From assembly GCF_900100375.1 (NCBI RefSeq), contig NZ_FNEZ01000007.1, positions 62,001 to 126,000 on the forward strand: a stretch of DNA of 64,000 nucleotides, given 5' to 3'. A program made the translations under genes and the position numbers. This DNA comes from Flavobacterium noncentrifugens (lineage in GTDB: Bacteria > Bacteroidota > Bacteroidia > Flavobacteriales > Flavobacteriaceae). Shown here piece by piece: positions 26,701-34,080 of this stretch. Under the pieces are notes generated by a model. It worked only from the letters and a program-made list of their open reading frames with translations, searched no databases and was not told where the DNA came from. Position 1 is the first letter of the stretch. Every line of letters starts with the position of its first letter.

Positions 26701-27622
26701 GACAGATGTGGTTTCAGCAATGCCAGCTACTGATGTTGCTATTGCCAATTCACTTTCGTGGAATTTTACAAACCTGATGCCTTTTGAAAATCGAAGCATC
26801 GAATTGACGCTGAACATCAATGGGCCAATGGAAATTCCGGCAGTAAATAACGGTGATATTTTAAATTTTACGACTTCCATTACGCCAATTATTGGAGATG
26901 ATTTTCCATCAGACAATCAATTCAATTACAACCAAACAGTTATAGGCTCTTTTGACCCGAATGATATCATTTGCCTTGAAGGCGAAACCGTAGCGCCAGT
27001 CGAAATCGGAAATTACCTGCATTATATGGTTAATTTTGAAAACACCGGAACGGCTGCTGCAGAAAATATTGTGGTTACACTTGATGTCAATCCAGACGAA
27101 TTCGATATCAATTCACTACAGGTCATGAACGCTTCGCATCCCGCTTTCGCGGAAGTCAGAAACAATACGGTCGAATTTAAATTTGCCAATATCAATCTGG
27201 CACCATCAGCTGGCGATCCGCCGGTAAGCGGACACGGAAACATCCTTTTCAAGATGAAATCGAAAGCGACACTGGAAACTGGTGATCTGGTAAAAAACAG
27301 GGCAAATATTTTCTTCGATTACAACTTCCCGATTGTAACGAATGATGCCGAAACAACTTTTGAAGTGCTTAGTACTGATGTTTTCACAAATGATGAAAGC
27401 GTCGTCGTATTTCCAAATCCGGCTCAGGACAAGATCAACATCAACTGCAACAACACGATCAAATCGATTGAATTGTATGATGTCCAGGGGCGCGTTCTTG
27501 AAGTGTTTGCTGCCAATAAAATATCGGCACAAATCAATATTTCAGACAAATCAAAAGGGATTTATTTTGTAAAGATCATTACCGAAAAAGGCAAAAAAGT
27601 CCAGAAAATAATTAAAGAGTAG
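23753..27622 (+). CDS. Giant leucine-rich-repeat T9SS surface protein, copy 2
   Basis: A 1289-residue tandem paralogue of the gene before it, 60 bp downstream. It has the same plan: signal peptide (FANAQ), EF-hand-like loop DANGDGEIQLSE, about 34 LRR units, Cna-B-like domain, DUF7619-like domain and T9SS tail. The irregular LRR units occur in the same order in both copies (for example the unit around CAGGYVLDGQTMG and its copy-1 counterpart CAGGYIVDGQIIG), so the whole gene was duplicated. The C-terminal third is much closer at DNA level, including exact matches of 46 and 45 bp. A terminator follows. Confidence 0.9.
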   Translation: MKKIFLFILLFAGFANAQIVNIPDPFFKLKLVSASATDPQNSTAKNFSDQWMTIDANGDGEIQLSEAQAVKLLIVGHYAITDLTGLNSFSNLQSLQIKTNQASSLNINALTDLTTLSIDSIRNVTSLTINNANLTSVICVGLYNLTSLNVSNLINMTSLSVIECGLTTLNVNGLTNLTELNCLGNKLTNLNGLSTNLTKLNCSYNLLTSLNLSTLTHLTDLDCSANQLTNFNSAGLTNLTDLNCGGNLITNLDVNALPNLVNLICSANNLINFSISGLTHLTTLNCGGNNQLISVSLNNLPALQDFKVVNSVDMQANPIGHLTSLTLSGLPNLQKLDCSNGILTSLDLNGLTNLTEVSCSRNQITTLNVSNLPNLQKLVCDTNQITNLDVSNMLSLVELRCAGGYVLDGQTMGILRNLNVSGSTNLKKLYCSYNLLTTLNVNGLIHLEELYCDGLGNNLGLLTSLNVNSLSSLKKLSCSSQQLTSLNVSNLINLTDLYCSYNHITSLDLTGLINLKTLDYNYNQLANLNLVNLPSLTSLNCANNQLVTLNVLNLSSLKDLNCSVNQLTTLNLSGLSALETLSYSYNQIALSNVSGLSTNLKSLYCDNNTLTSLDVSNLPNLERLSCANNLLTSIDLSSLNNLKFLDISTNQLTTIDVSNLTVLEYLDVYQNQLTALNLNGLTTLIQLAYSENVIPNLDVNFLINLENLMCDSTQSTVLDVSNLTKLQNLSCAYNQLTALDVTASPNLRLLQCQSNQLTTLDLSNAAYFQSLSCYDNLLETLYVKNGSKEQALTFSNNSNLRYICADESQIESIQTQLNDLGMNTTVSNSYCSFTPGGNHNTITGIAIFDADNNGCDASDVVNPFVKLNINDGTLNGATVTNINGTYNFYTNAGDYVISPNTENPTWFSFSPSSADFTFANANNNISTQNFCIAAVGLHKDVEVVFAPLESARPGFDAKYKIVFKNKGNQMQSGTVTLAFDDARTDVVSAMPATDVAIANSLSWNFTNLMPFENRSIELTLNINGPMEIPAVNNGDILNFTTSITPIIGDDFPSDNQFNYNQTVIGSFDPNDIICLEGETVAPVEIGNYLHYMVNFENTGTAAAENIVVTLDVNPDEFDINSLQVMNASHPAFAEVRNNTVEFKFANINLAPSAGDPPVSGHGNILFKMKSKATLETGDLVKNRANIFFDYNFPIVTNDAETTFEVLSTDVFTNDESVVVFPNPAQDKININCNNTIKSIELYDVQGRVLEVFAANKISAQINISDKSKGIYFVKIITEKGKKVQKIIKE

Positions 27623-27650
27623 TTGAGTTAAAATAAGTTTAAATTTGGGG

Positions 27651-27683
27651 AAAGGCCCTGTTCATTTTGAATAGGGCTTTTTT
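27651..27683 (+). terminator. Intrinsic terminator after the LRR genes
   Basis: AAAGGCCCTGTTCA pairs with TGAATAGGGCTTT (one unpaired base), followed by a T-run. It is the first terminator seen downstream of the kinase gene at 17012. Confidence 0.85.
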
Positions 27684-27756
27684 AATACATTGATTTTTAA
27701 TGTAAATTTCTGATTTTTCATTTTTTTTAACAATCTTTGGCAAAAATCTGAACCTG

Positions 27757-29898
27757 ATGAAAAAACTTTACTTTTTGCTTTTGCTTGTTTATGTGAATGT
27801 GTTTGCAAAACCCATTGCTGAAACGACTAGTGTTGTAGGACCGGCAATTGGCGTGAAATTAATTTCATATACAGGTAGTGTCGTCCTTAATTTTCAAATA
27901 AACATTAAAAATACCGGAGACCAGCGGTTAACAAATATTTATGTTGAAAATGTCAATGTTGGGTATCCAGAAATCATATTCCAAAACATCGAGCCACAAA
28001 TAAGTTTGGAACCAGGTGAGGAAAACACCCTAAATTTTACTGGATTCAAGCCTACAACATTTGGCGCTTGTATGGATTTGTCTTTTATAAAAGTGTATGC
28101 AACCACGCCAGAGAATGCGATTATTACTGATTACAGCAGTCCTAATGATTATTATACTGACAATCAAACTCCTACACCTGTATTTTACAGTCTCTTTTTT
28201 ACAGTTGGAAATACTTATAAGGATGACAATAATAATGGCGTAATAGACCTTGGCGATACAGTACGTTACACTTATAGTGCCACTTATTATGACCTTCAAT
28301 CGCAATCCGTTCCTTTTACATTAACCGATCCAAATGTTGAAATATCGAACCCAACCGGAAATTCTCAAGTTCCCAATTGGTCATCAACCGGTGTGCATGA
28401 CATCACCCAAAATGAAATCAATGTTGGCTATGTTTTCAGCAGTCCAATCTTAAACTTTGAAAACAATTGCATCAGTCCACAGTTACAGCTTCAAAATCCG
28501 TGTTATGACTGTCCGATGCCAAACAACTGCTTCAATTGCATCATCACGCCATTGACTCTTTTACAGCCAAATCGTATTAGTGGAAACGTTCGGTTTAAAA
28601 CTTCAGGAAATACGAATTGCAATGCCGGACTGGATTTTCCACTGAGAAAAATCGCTACAACAGATGGCAGCAACACCTACGAAAGTTTTACAGATTATAC
28701 CGGCAATTACCACATAAGCATTCCAAATACCGGAACATTCACAACGAGCGCACTGAATAATCTTGGATCCAATTTTTCATCAGATCCAACTGCTGTAAAC
28801 ACAAACAGTTCGGGTTCTGCAACACAGTATACCAACACCAATTTCTGCATTTCCTCTGCCACGAATTATAGCGATGTGAATGTAAAAATACTTCCACTGG
28901 CAACTGCACGTCCCGGTTTTGAAACTTCTTACAGGATCGTATTCCAAAATTATGGCAGCACCAGTTTAAATGGAAATATCAATTTGGCTTTTGACGCTGC
29001 AAAAATGGCTTTTATTAGCGCTACACAATCTCCAGATAACGCCAACTCAGGAACACTCTTATGGAATTATACTGATTTGTTGCCTTTCCAGGAAAGTTAT
29101 ATTGATTTAAAATTTAATGTTTTTCCGCCACCAGCGGTCAATCAGGACGATAGCAATACGTTAACTTTAACGGCAAACCCGATTGCCGGTGATGCCACTC
29201 CCGAGAATAATACCGCAATATTCAACCAGGTTATTGTGAGTTCTTTTGATCCAAATGACAAAACGGTACTCGAAGGTGCTTACATTAATGCAACACAGGC
29301 GAGCGATTATCTGACATACATCACCCGGTTTCAAAACACAGGAAATGCACCCGCAAGTTTCGTTATTGTAAAAGAAATGCTTGACGCCGATTTGGATTGG
29401 AGCACATTTGAACCAGTTGGAGCCAGCCAAAATTATTCGGTATTGCTAAAAAATGGAAACGAGTTAACAACATCCTTTTTAAACATTTATCTGCCCGACA
29501 GTACTTCGAACGAGCCATACAGCCACGGTTGGTTTGCATACAGGATTAAACCGAAAACCGGTTTTGCTGTTGGAGATGTTGCCTCTTCAAATGCCGCCAT
29601 TTACTTTGATTTCAATCCTGCCGTAATTACAAATACGGTTAGCACGCAAATCAGTGTTCTGGGACTGACTAAAGCAAATGACAACACAGTCAAATTTTAT
29701 CCAAATCCTGCCTCTGACCGCATTTATTTTTCTGGAAGCGATCTGAAGAATAAAAATTACAAAATCAGTGACGTCAGTGGAAAAATAATAAATACCGGCA
29801 AAATTGTTGACGGATTTATTGCAGTTGACCAACTCGAAAAAGGGATTTATTTCCTTAAAGTGGAAGACCACCAAACTGCAAAAGTCATTATCGAATAA
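27757..29898 (+). CDS. DUF7619-domain T9SS surface protein without LRRs
   Basis: A 713-residue exported protein. Signal peptide to about residue 18 (LLVYVNVFAKP). The N-terminal half has CARDB-like beta segments (NIKNTGDQRLTNIYVENVNV), a Ca-binding-like DDNNNGVIDLGD and a Cys-rich patch (NPCYDCPMPNNCFNC). The C-terminal half is related to the two LRR proteins: a Cna-B-like segment, the ARPGFETSYRIVFQNYG block, a DUF7619-like block from SFDPNDKTVLEG, and a T9SS tail (YPNPASDRIYF to the end). It has its own upstream spacer after a terminator, so it is a separate transcription unit. Confidence 0.85.
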   Translation: MKKLYFLLLLVYVNVFAKPIAETTSVVGPAIGVKLISYTGSVVLNFQINIKNTGDQRLTNIYVENVNVGYPEIIFQNIEPQISLEPGEENTLNFTGFKPTTFGACMDLSFIKVYATTPENAIITDYSSPNDYYTDNQTPTPVFYSLFFTVGNTYKDDNNNGVIDLGDTVRYTYSATYYDLQSQSVPFTLTDPNVEISNPTGNSQVPNWSSTGVHDITQNEINVGYVFSSPILNFENNCISPQLQLQNPCYDCPMPNNCFNCIITPLTLLQPNRISGNVRFKTSGNTNCNAGLDFPLRKIATTDGSNTYESFTDYTGNYHISIPNTGTFTTSALNNLGSNFSSDPTAVNTNSSGSATQYTNTNFCISSATNYSDVNVKILPLATARPGFETSYRIVFQNYGSTSLNGNINLAFDAAKMAFISATQSPDNANSGTLLWNYTDLLPFQESYIDLKFNVFPPPAVNQDDSNTLTLTANPIAGDATPENNTAIFNQVIVSSFDPNDKTVLEGAYINATQASDYLTYITRFQNTGNAPASFVIVKEMLDADLDWSTFEPVGASQNYSVLLKNGNELTTSFLNIYLPDSTSNEPYSHGWFAYRIKPKTGFAVGDVASSNAAIYFDFNPAVITNTVSTQISVLGLTKANDNTVKFYPNPASDRIYFSGSDLKNKNYKISDVSGKIINTGKIVDGFIAVDQLEKGIYFLKVEDHQTAKVIIE

Positions 29899-29900
29899 TA

Positions 29901-29928
29901 AAAAGCCCCGGTAATTCGGGGCTTTTTT
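29901..29928 (+). terminator. Intrinsic terminator
   Basis: AAAGCCCCG and CGGGGCTTT pair around GTAATT-like loop bases and end in T7, immediately after the stop of the DUF7619 protein. Confidence 0.9.
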
Positions 29929-29970
29929 TATCTTATACTCAATACTAAAATCTTTCCGGAAGCTTCGGGA

Positions 29971-32823
29971 CTATTTACTCAAATACATTTTCCTTCTTGA
30001 ATACAACTCATAAAACTGGTCGTCTTTTAAATCGTCGATGAACAATATGCTTTCACCGGTCGATTTCATTTCGGGCCCGAGTGCTTTGTTTACATTCTGG
30101 AATTTGCTGAAAGAAAAAACCGGCTGCTTGATTGCAAAGCCTTTAAGCTGCGGATTGAAAGTAAAATCAGTGACTTTATTATGACCGAGCATCACTTTTG
30201 TCGCATAGTTTACATAGGGTTCGCCATATGCTTTCGCGATAAACGGAACGGTTCTCGATGCTCTCGGATTCGCTTCAATAATATAAACCGTATCGTCTTT
30301 GATCGCAAACTGGATGTTGATCAAACCAACAGTTCTCAAAGCCAAAGCGATTTTATGCGTATGGTCTTTGATCTGCTGCATCACAAATTCACCGAGATTG
30401 AACGGCGGCAATGTCGCATTCGAGTCTCCCGAATGAATTCCGCATGGTTCAATATGCTCCATGATTCCGATGATGTAGACGTTTTCACCATCGCAAATTG
30501 CATCGGCTTCCGCTTCAATCGCGCCGTCGAGATAATGGTCCAATAACAATTTATTTCCCGGAATATTTTTAAGAAGGTCAATAACGTGTTCTTCCAACTC
30601 TTGCTTGTTGATGACGATTTTCATGCCTTGTCCGCCCAAAACATACGATGGACGAACGAGCAGCGGAAAGTCTAAAACATCTGCCAAAGCCGAAGCTTCA
30701 TCAGCTGTTTCCGCAATTCCGAATTGTGGAAACGGAATTTTTAATTCGGTCAATAATTCCGAAAACCTGCCGCGGTCTTCTGCTAAATCCAATGCGTCAA
30801 AGCTCGTTCCCAGGATTTTGATTCCGTATTTCGAAAGCTTTTCAGCCAATTTTAAAGCGGTTTGACCACCAAGCTGAACAATTACGCCTTCGGGTTTTTC
30901 ATGTCGGATGATGTCGTAAATATGTTCCCAGAAAACCGGCTCGAAATACAATTTGTCGGCAATATCAAAATCTGTTGAAACCGTTTCGGGATTGCAATTG
31001 ATCATGATCGTTTCGTAACCGCATTCTTTTGCAGCTAAAACGCCGTGCACACAAGAGTAATCAAATTCGATGCCCTGCCCGATCCGGTTTGGTCCCGAAC
31101 CTAAAACGACGACTTTCTTTTTATCGGAAACAACGCTTTCATTGTGCACATAAGTTGTTCCGTCAGCGCGTTCAATCTCGGCTTCAAAAGTCGAATAATA
31201 ATATGGCGTTTTTGCGGTAAACTCGGCCGCGCAGGTGTCAACCAATTTGTACACACGTTTGACGTTTTGGTCTTCGCGCAGTTTGTAAACCTGGCTTTCG
31301 AGGCAATTCATCATGTGTGCAATTTGCCTGTCGGCGAAACCTTTTTGTTTGGCTTCCAATAACAATTCTTTTGGAAGCGTATCTATTTTATAGTTGGATA
31401 TTTCTTTTTCTAACGCATACAATTCTTCGTATTGCTTCAAAAACCACATGTCAATTTTAGTGATTTCGTGGATGCGACTTAGCGGAATTCCCATTTGGAT
31501 CGCATCGTATATTACGAAAACACGATCCCAACTTGCATAAGTCAATTTTTCGATGATTTGCTCGTAATTTTTGTAGCCTTTTCCGTCTGCTCCGAGTCCG
31601 TTGCGTTTAATTTCGAGCGATTGTGTGGCTTTATGAAGTGCTTCCTGGAATGATCTTCCGATGCCCATGACTTCTCCAACGGATTTCATTTGCAAACCTA
31701 AAGTCCGGTCGGCGCCTTCGAATTTGTCAAAATTCCAGCGTGGGATTTTTACGATCACGTAATCTAAAGTCGGTTCGAAAAGTGCCGAAGTCGATTTTGT
31801 AATCTGGTTTTGAAGTTCGTCCAAATGGTAACCCAAAGCCAGTTTAGATGCAATTTTTGCAATCGGATATCCGGTCGCTTTCGACGCCAATGCAGATGAT
31901 CTCGACACCCGCGGATTAATTTCAATCGCAACGATGTCTTCTTTTTCATCCGGGGAAACGGCAAATTGTACATTACAACCTCCAGCAAAATTCCCGATGC
32001 TTCGCATCATTAAAATTGCCATGTCGCGCATTTTCTGGAAAGTATGGTCAGATAAAGTCATCGCTGGTGCAACGGTAATCGAATCTCCGGTATGAATTCC
32101 CATCGGATCCATATTTTCGATTGAACAGATGATCACGACATTGTCGTTTTTATCGCGCAACAATTCGAGTTCATATTCTTTCCAGCCGATCAGGGCTTTA
32201 TCGATAAGCACTTCGTGGATTGGCGACATTTCGAGTCCGTAAGTCAGTTTTTCGTCGAATTCTTCTTTCGTGTGGACGAAAGCTGCTCCGGTTCCGCCGA
32301 GTGTAAATGACGGACGGATCACGAGTGGAAACCCAAATTCCTGGGCGATTTCTTTTCCTTTTAAGAAAGAAGTAGCTGTTTTTGCTGGCGCTGCCGGAAT
32401 TCCGATTCTTTCGAGCAATTGCTTGAACTGTTCGCGGTCTTCAGTAATGTTGATCGCATTGACATCGACGCCGATTAATTGGACACCGAAATCTTTCCAG
32501 ATGCCTTTTTCTTCGGCTTCGAGGCAAAGATTCAGTGCGGTTTGTCCACCCATGGTTGGCAAAACGGCATCGATTTGGGGATGTTCTTTCAGGATTTTCA
32601 CGATCGATTTGGTCGTAAGCGGCAATAAATATACATGATCGGCCATCGATGGATCGGTCATGATCGTTGCGGGATTCGAGTTGATCAGGATCACTTCGAT
32701 GCCTTCTTCGCGGATTGAGCGCGCCGATTGCGAACCGGCATAATCGAATTCGCAGGCTTGTCCGATGACGATTGGTCCGGAGCCGATGATGAGAACCGAT
32801 TTGATTGAATTGTCTTTTGGCAT
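29971..32823 (-). CDS. carB: Carbamoyl-phosphate synthase large subunit (short form)
   Basis: Makes carbamoyl phosphate from bicarbonate, ammonia (from the CarA glutaminase) and two ATP for arginine and pyrimidine synthesis. The 950-residue protein contains both ATP-grasp halves (first starting KSVLIIGSGPIVIGQACEFD, second VVVLGSGPNRIGQGIEFDY). It ends shortly after the second-half MKSTGE segment, so the roughly 120-residue C-terminal MGS-like allosteric domain found in E. coli CarB (about 1073 residues) is absent. Short CarB proteins are, to my knowledge, usual in Flavobacterium. carA is not in the window. Confidence 0.96.
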   Translation of the reverse strand: MPKDNSIKSVLIIGSGPIVIGQACEFDYAGSQSARSIREEGIEVILINSNPATIMTDPSMADHVYLLPLTTKSIVKILKEHPQIDAVLPTMGGQTALNLCLEAEEKGIWKDFGVQLIGVDVNAINITEDREQFKQLLERIGIPAAPAKTATSFLKGKEIAQEFGFPLVIRPSFTLGGTGAAFVHTKEEFDEKLTYGLEMSPIHEVLIDKALIGWKEYELELLRDKNDNVVIICSIENMDPMGIHTGDSITVAPAMTLSDHTFQKMRDMAILMMRSIGNFAGGCNVQFAVSPDEKEDIVAIEINPRVSRSSALASKATGYPIAKIASKLALGYHLDELQNQITKSTSALFEPTLDYVIVKIPRWNFDKFEGADRTLGLQMKSVGEVMGIGRSFQEALHKATQSLEIKRNGLGADGKGYKNYEQIIEKLTYASWDRVFVIYDAIQMGIPLSRIHEITKIDMWFLKQYEELYALEKEISNYKIDTLPKELLLEAKQKGFADRQIAHMMNCLESQVYKLREDQNVKRVYKLVDTCAAEFTAKTPYYYSTFEAEIERADGTTYVHNESVVSDKKKVVVLGSGPNRIGQGIEFDYSCVHGVLAAKECGYETIMINCNPETVSTDFDIADKLYFEPVFWEHIYDIIRHEKPEGVIVQLGGQTALKLAEKLSKYGIKILGTSFDALDLAEDRGRFSELLTELKIPFPQFGIAETADEASALADVLDFPLLVRPSYVLGGQGMKIVINKQELEEHVIDLLKNIPGNKLLLDHYLDGAIEAEADAICDGENVYIIGIMEHIEPCGIHSGDSNATLPPFNLGEFVMQQIKDHTHKIALALRTVGLINIQFAIKDDTVYIIEANPRASRTVPFIAKAYGEPYVNYATKVMLGHNKVTDFTFNPQLKGFAIKQPVFSFSKFQNVNKALGPEMKSTGESILFIDDLKDDQFYELYSRRKMYLSK

Positions 32824-32847
32824 TGTGTAGTTAGTTGTTGTGTTAAG

Positions 32848-33028
32848 TGTCGAACGACGAATGACAAACGTCGAACGAACGAATATGCTGTTTTTAGCCC
32901 GGATGGAAGCGGCATCCTTTTTCGCGCTTCTTTAGCGCGGAAAAGATACAGCGAACAGCCGGATTAGCTTCTAATAATCATGATAATAAGAACGCAATAC
33001 TCGTTAGACATTTGTCATTCGACATTCG
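32848..33028. repeat. MITE-like element with imperfect terminal inverted repeats
   Basis: Bases 32851-32878 and 33001-33028 are inverted copies matching at 24 of 28 positions. The left arm contains the 20-base sequence also present at 1323-1342. Between the arms lies a second dispersed repeat (32895-32974). There is no coding sequence inside, so the whole is about 180 bp of non-autonomous repeat between carB and rpmH. Confidence 0.6.
32895..32974. repeat. Dispersed hairpin repeat, copy 1
   Basis: It begins TAGCCCGGATGGAAG, ends CGGATTAGCTTCTAA and has a central hairpin (TTCGCGC and GCGCGGAA). Both ends match the element at 46093-46190. The arms are imperfect reverse complements, so transcripts would fold into a long stem. 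Confidence 0.65.
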
Positions 33029-33055
33029 TCAAAACGAAGCGACAAGGTATAAAAA

Positions 33056-33082
33056 AAGGCGGTACTAATAAAAGTAACGCCT
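33056..33082 (-). terminator. Intrinsic terminator of rpmH
   Basis: On the minus strand AGGCGTTACT and AGTACCGCCT pair with one mismatch and are followed by a T-run, about 23 bp after the rpmH stop. Confidence 0.8.
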
Positions 33083-33104
33083 CGTTTAATGCTTGATTCA
33101 AACA

Positions 33105-33266
33105 TTATTTTTTATGTCTTGGTTCTGAAGATACAGTCAGTTTGTGACGGCCTTTTGCACGACGACGAGCCAAAACTTTTCTTCCATTTGCAGAAGCCAT
33201 TCTGTCCATAAATCCGTGTTTATTTCTTCTTTTTCTTTTCGATGGTTGAAACGTTCTTTTGCTCAT
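33105..33266 (-). CDS. rpmH: 50S ribosomal protein L34
   Basis: A 53-residue basic ribosomal protein read directly from the minus strand. It begins MSKRTFQPSKRKRRNKHGF and continues RMASANGRKVLARRRAKGR, the canonical L34 core; the C-terminal HKLTVSSEPRHKK is a slightly longer tail than the 44-46 residues of E. coli-type L34. A full TTG-N19-TATATTTG promoter lies upstream and a terminator downstream, so it is transcribed alone. rnpA and the dnaA region are not adjacent here. Confidence 0.97.
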   Translation of the reverse strand: MSKRTFQPSKRKRRNKHGFMDRMASANGRKVLARRRAKGRHKLTVSSEPRHKK

Positions 33267-33338
33267 TGCTTTGTATCTTTAAAATCTTATTTAGTATCTT
33301 TCATTTTGGAATCAAAGCCGTTGCCTTAAAACCGAGTG

Positions 33339-33368
33339 CAAATATACAAAGTCTTTTTTTTCTGGCAA
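33339..33368 (-). promoter_or_regulatory. rpmH promoter (TTG-N19-TATATTTG)
   Basis: On the minus strand TTG (33368-33366), a 19-bp spacer and TATATTTG (33346-33339) match the Bacteroidota -33/-7 consensus and spacing. The leader to the ATG is about 65 nt. Confidence 0.75.
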
Positions 33369-33402
33369 GCAGTTTTGTAAAAATATTTTCAATTCCTTTT
33401 AC

Positions 33403-33410
33403 TATCTTTG
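33403..33410 (+). promoter_or_regulatory. -7 promoter element (TATCTTTG)
   Basis: TAnnTTTG match 23 bp before the start of the TPR membrane protein. The nearest TTTG is 25 bp upstream, longer than ideal. Divergent from the rpmH promoter. Confidence 0.5.
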
Positions 33411-33432
33411 CGGCTGCTAAAATAACACTATT

Positions 33433-33948
33433 ATGTTTCACAGAAATATTAAATTAATCATCGCCGGATTGTTCATTATTGCCGGAATCTGGCAGATGAC
33501 CGAAAGCTACATCGGGAACGGAATTTTCCTGATTTTACTGTCGGCAATCCCGATTTTCCTGTACTTTAAAAATGAATTCATTCTTTTGGCGTTCCTGAAA
33601 CTTAGAAAACAGGATTTTGAAGGCGCTAAAAAGTGGCTGGCTTACATCAAAAACCCGGAAACGGCTTTGGTTCAAAAACAACAGGGCTACTTTAATTATT
33701 TGCACGGAATCATGCTTTCGCAGACCAATTTAACGCAGGCGGAGAAATATTTCAAGAAAGCAATTGCGCTTGGATTGTCTATGGACATGGATTTGGCTGT
33801 AGCAAAATTAAACCTTGCCGGCGTTGCGATGTCGCGCAGAAGAAAACTTGAAGCGACAAATTTGCTGAATGAAGCTAAAAAACTTGACAAGCAAAACATG
33901 TTGACGGATCAAATCAAGTTGATGAAAGAACAAATGAAGAAAATTTAA
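33433..33948 (+). CDS. Small membrane protein with DUF2892-like helices and TPR tail
   Basis: A 171-residue protein. Two hydrophobic helices (about 7-22 and 31-46, IIAGLFIIAGIWQM, IFLILLSAIPIFLYF) anchor it in the inner membrane. The cytoplasmic remainder has at least two TPR-like helix pairs (about 60-165; NLTQAEKYFKKAIALGL, RRKLEATNLLNEAKKLD). It is probably a scaffold for protein contacts; no enzyme motif is present. It is transcribed alone, with its own -7 element and terminator. Confidence 0.75.
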   Translation: MFHRNIKLIIAGLFIIAGIWQMTESYIGNGIFLILLSAIPIFLYFKNEFILLAFLKLRKQDFEGAKKWLAYIKNPETALVQKQQGYFNYLHGIMLSQTNLTQAEKYFKKAIALGLSMDMDLAVAKLNLAGVAMSRRRKLEATNLLNEAKKLDKQNMLTDQIKLMKEQMKKI

Positions 33949-33973
33949 GCAACTTCCTTATAGTCAAAATAAT

Positions 33974-34000
33974 AAGCCATTCTTAAGAATGGTTTTTTTA
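33974..34000 (+). terminator. Intrinsic terminator
   Basis: AAGCCATTC and GAATGGTTT pair (one G-T wobble) around TTAA and are followed by a T-run. Confidence 0.8.
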
Positions 34001-34024
34001 TGAAAAATTCTTATAAAAATCGTT

Positions 34025-34080
34025 TTCGTATTAATAAATTAGTTAAGTTTGATTCGTATTAATCAATAAATTAACTAATT
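34025..34080 (+). promoter_or_regulatory. Paired direct and inverted repeats abutting a start codon
   Basis: TTCGTATTAAT occurs exactly at 34025-34035 and 34053-34063 (28 bp apart). AATTAGTTAA (34037-34046) is the exact reverse complement of TTAACTAATT (34071-34080), which ends at the base before the ATG of the thioredoxin-fold gene. In RNA this would make a 10-bp stem covering the ribosome-binding region; in DNA it could be an operator. Confidence 0.5.

Noticed and set aside
32848..33028. Complete insertion sequence between carB and rpmH
   Set aside because: No transposase frame is present in the interval; only non-coding repeat arms and hairpins are seen.
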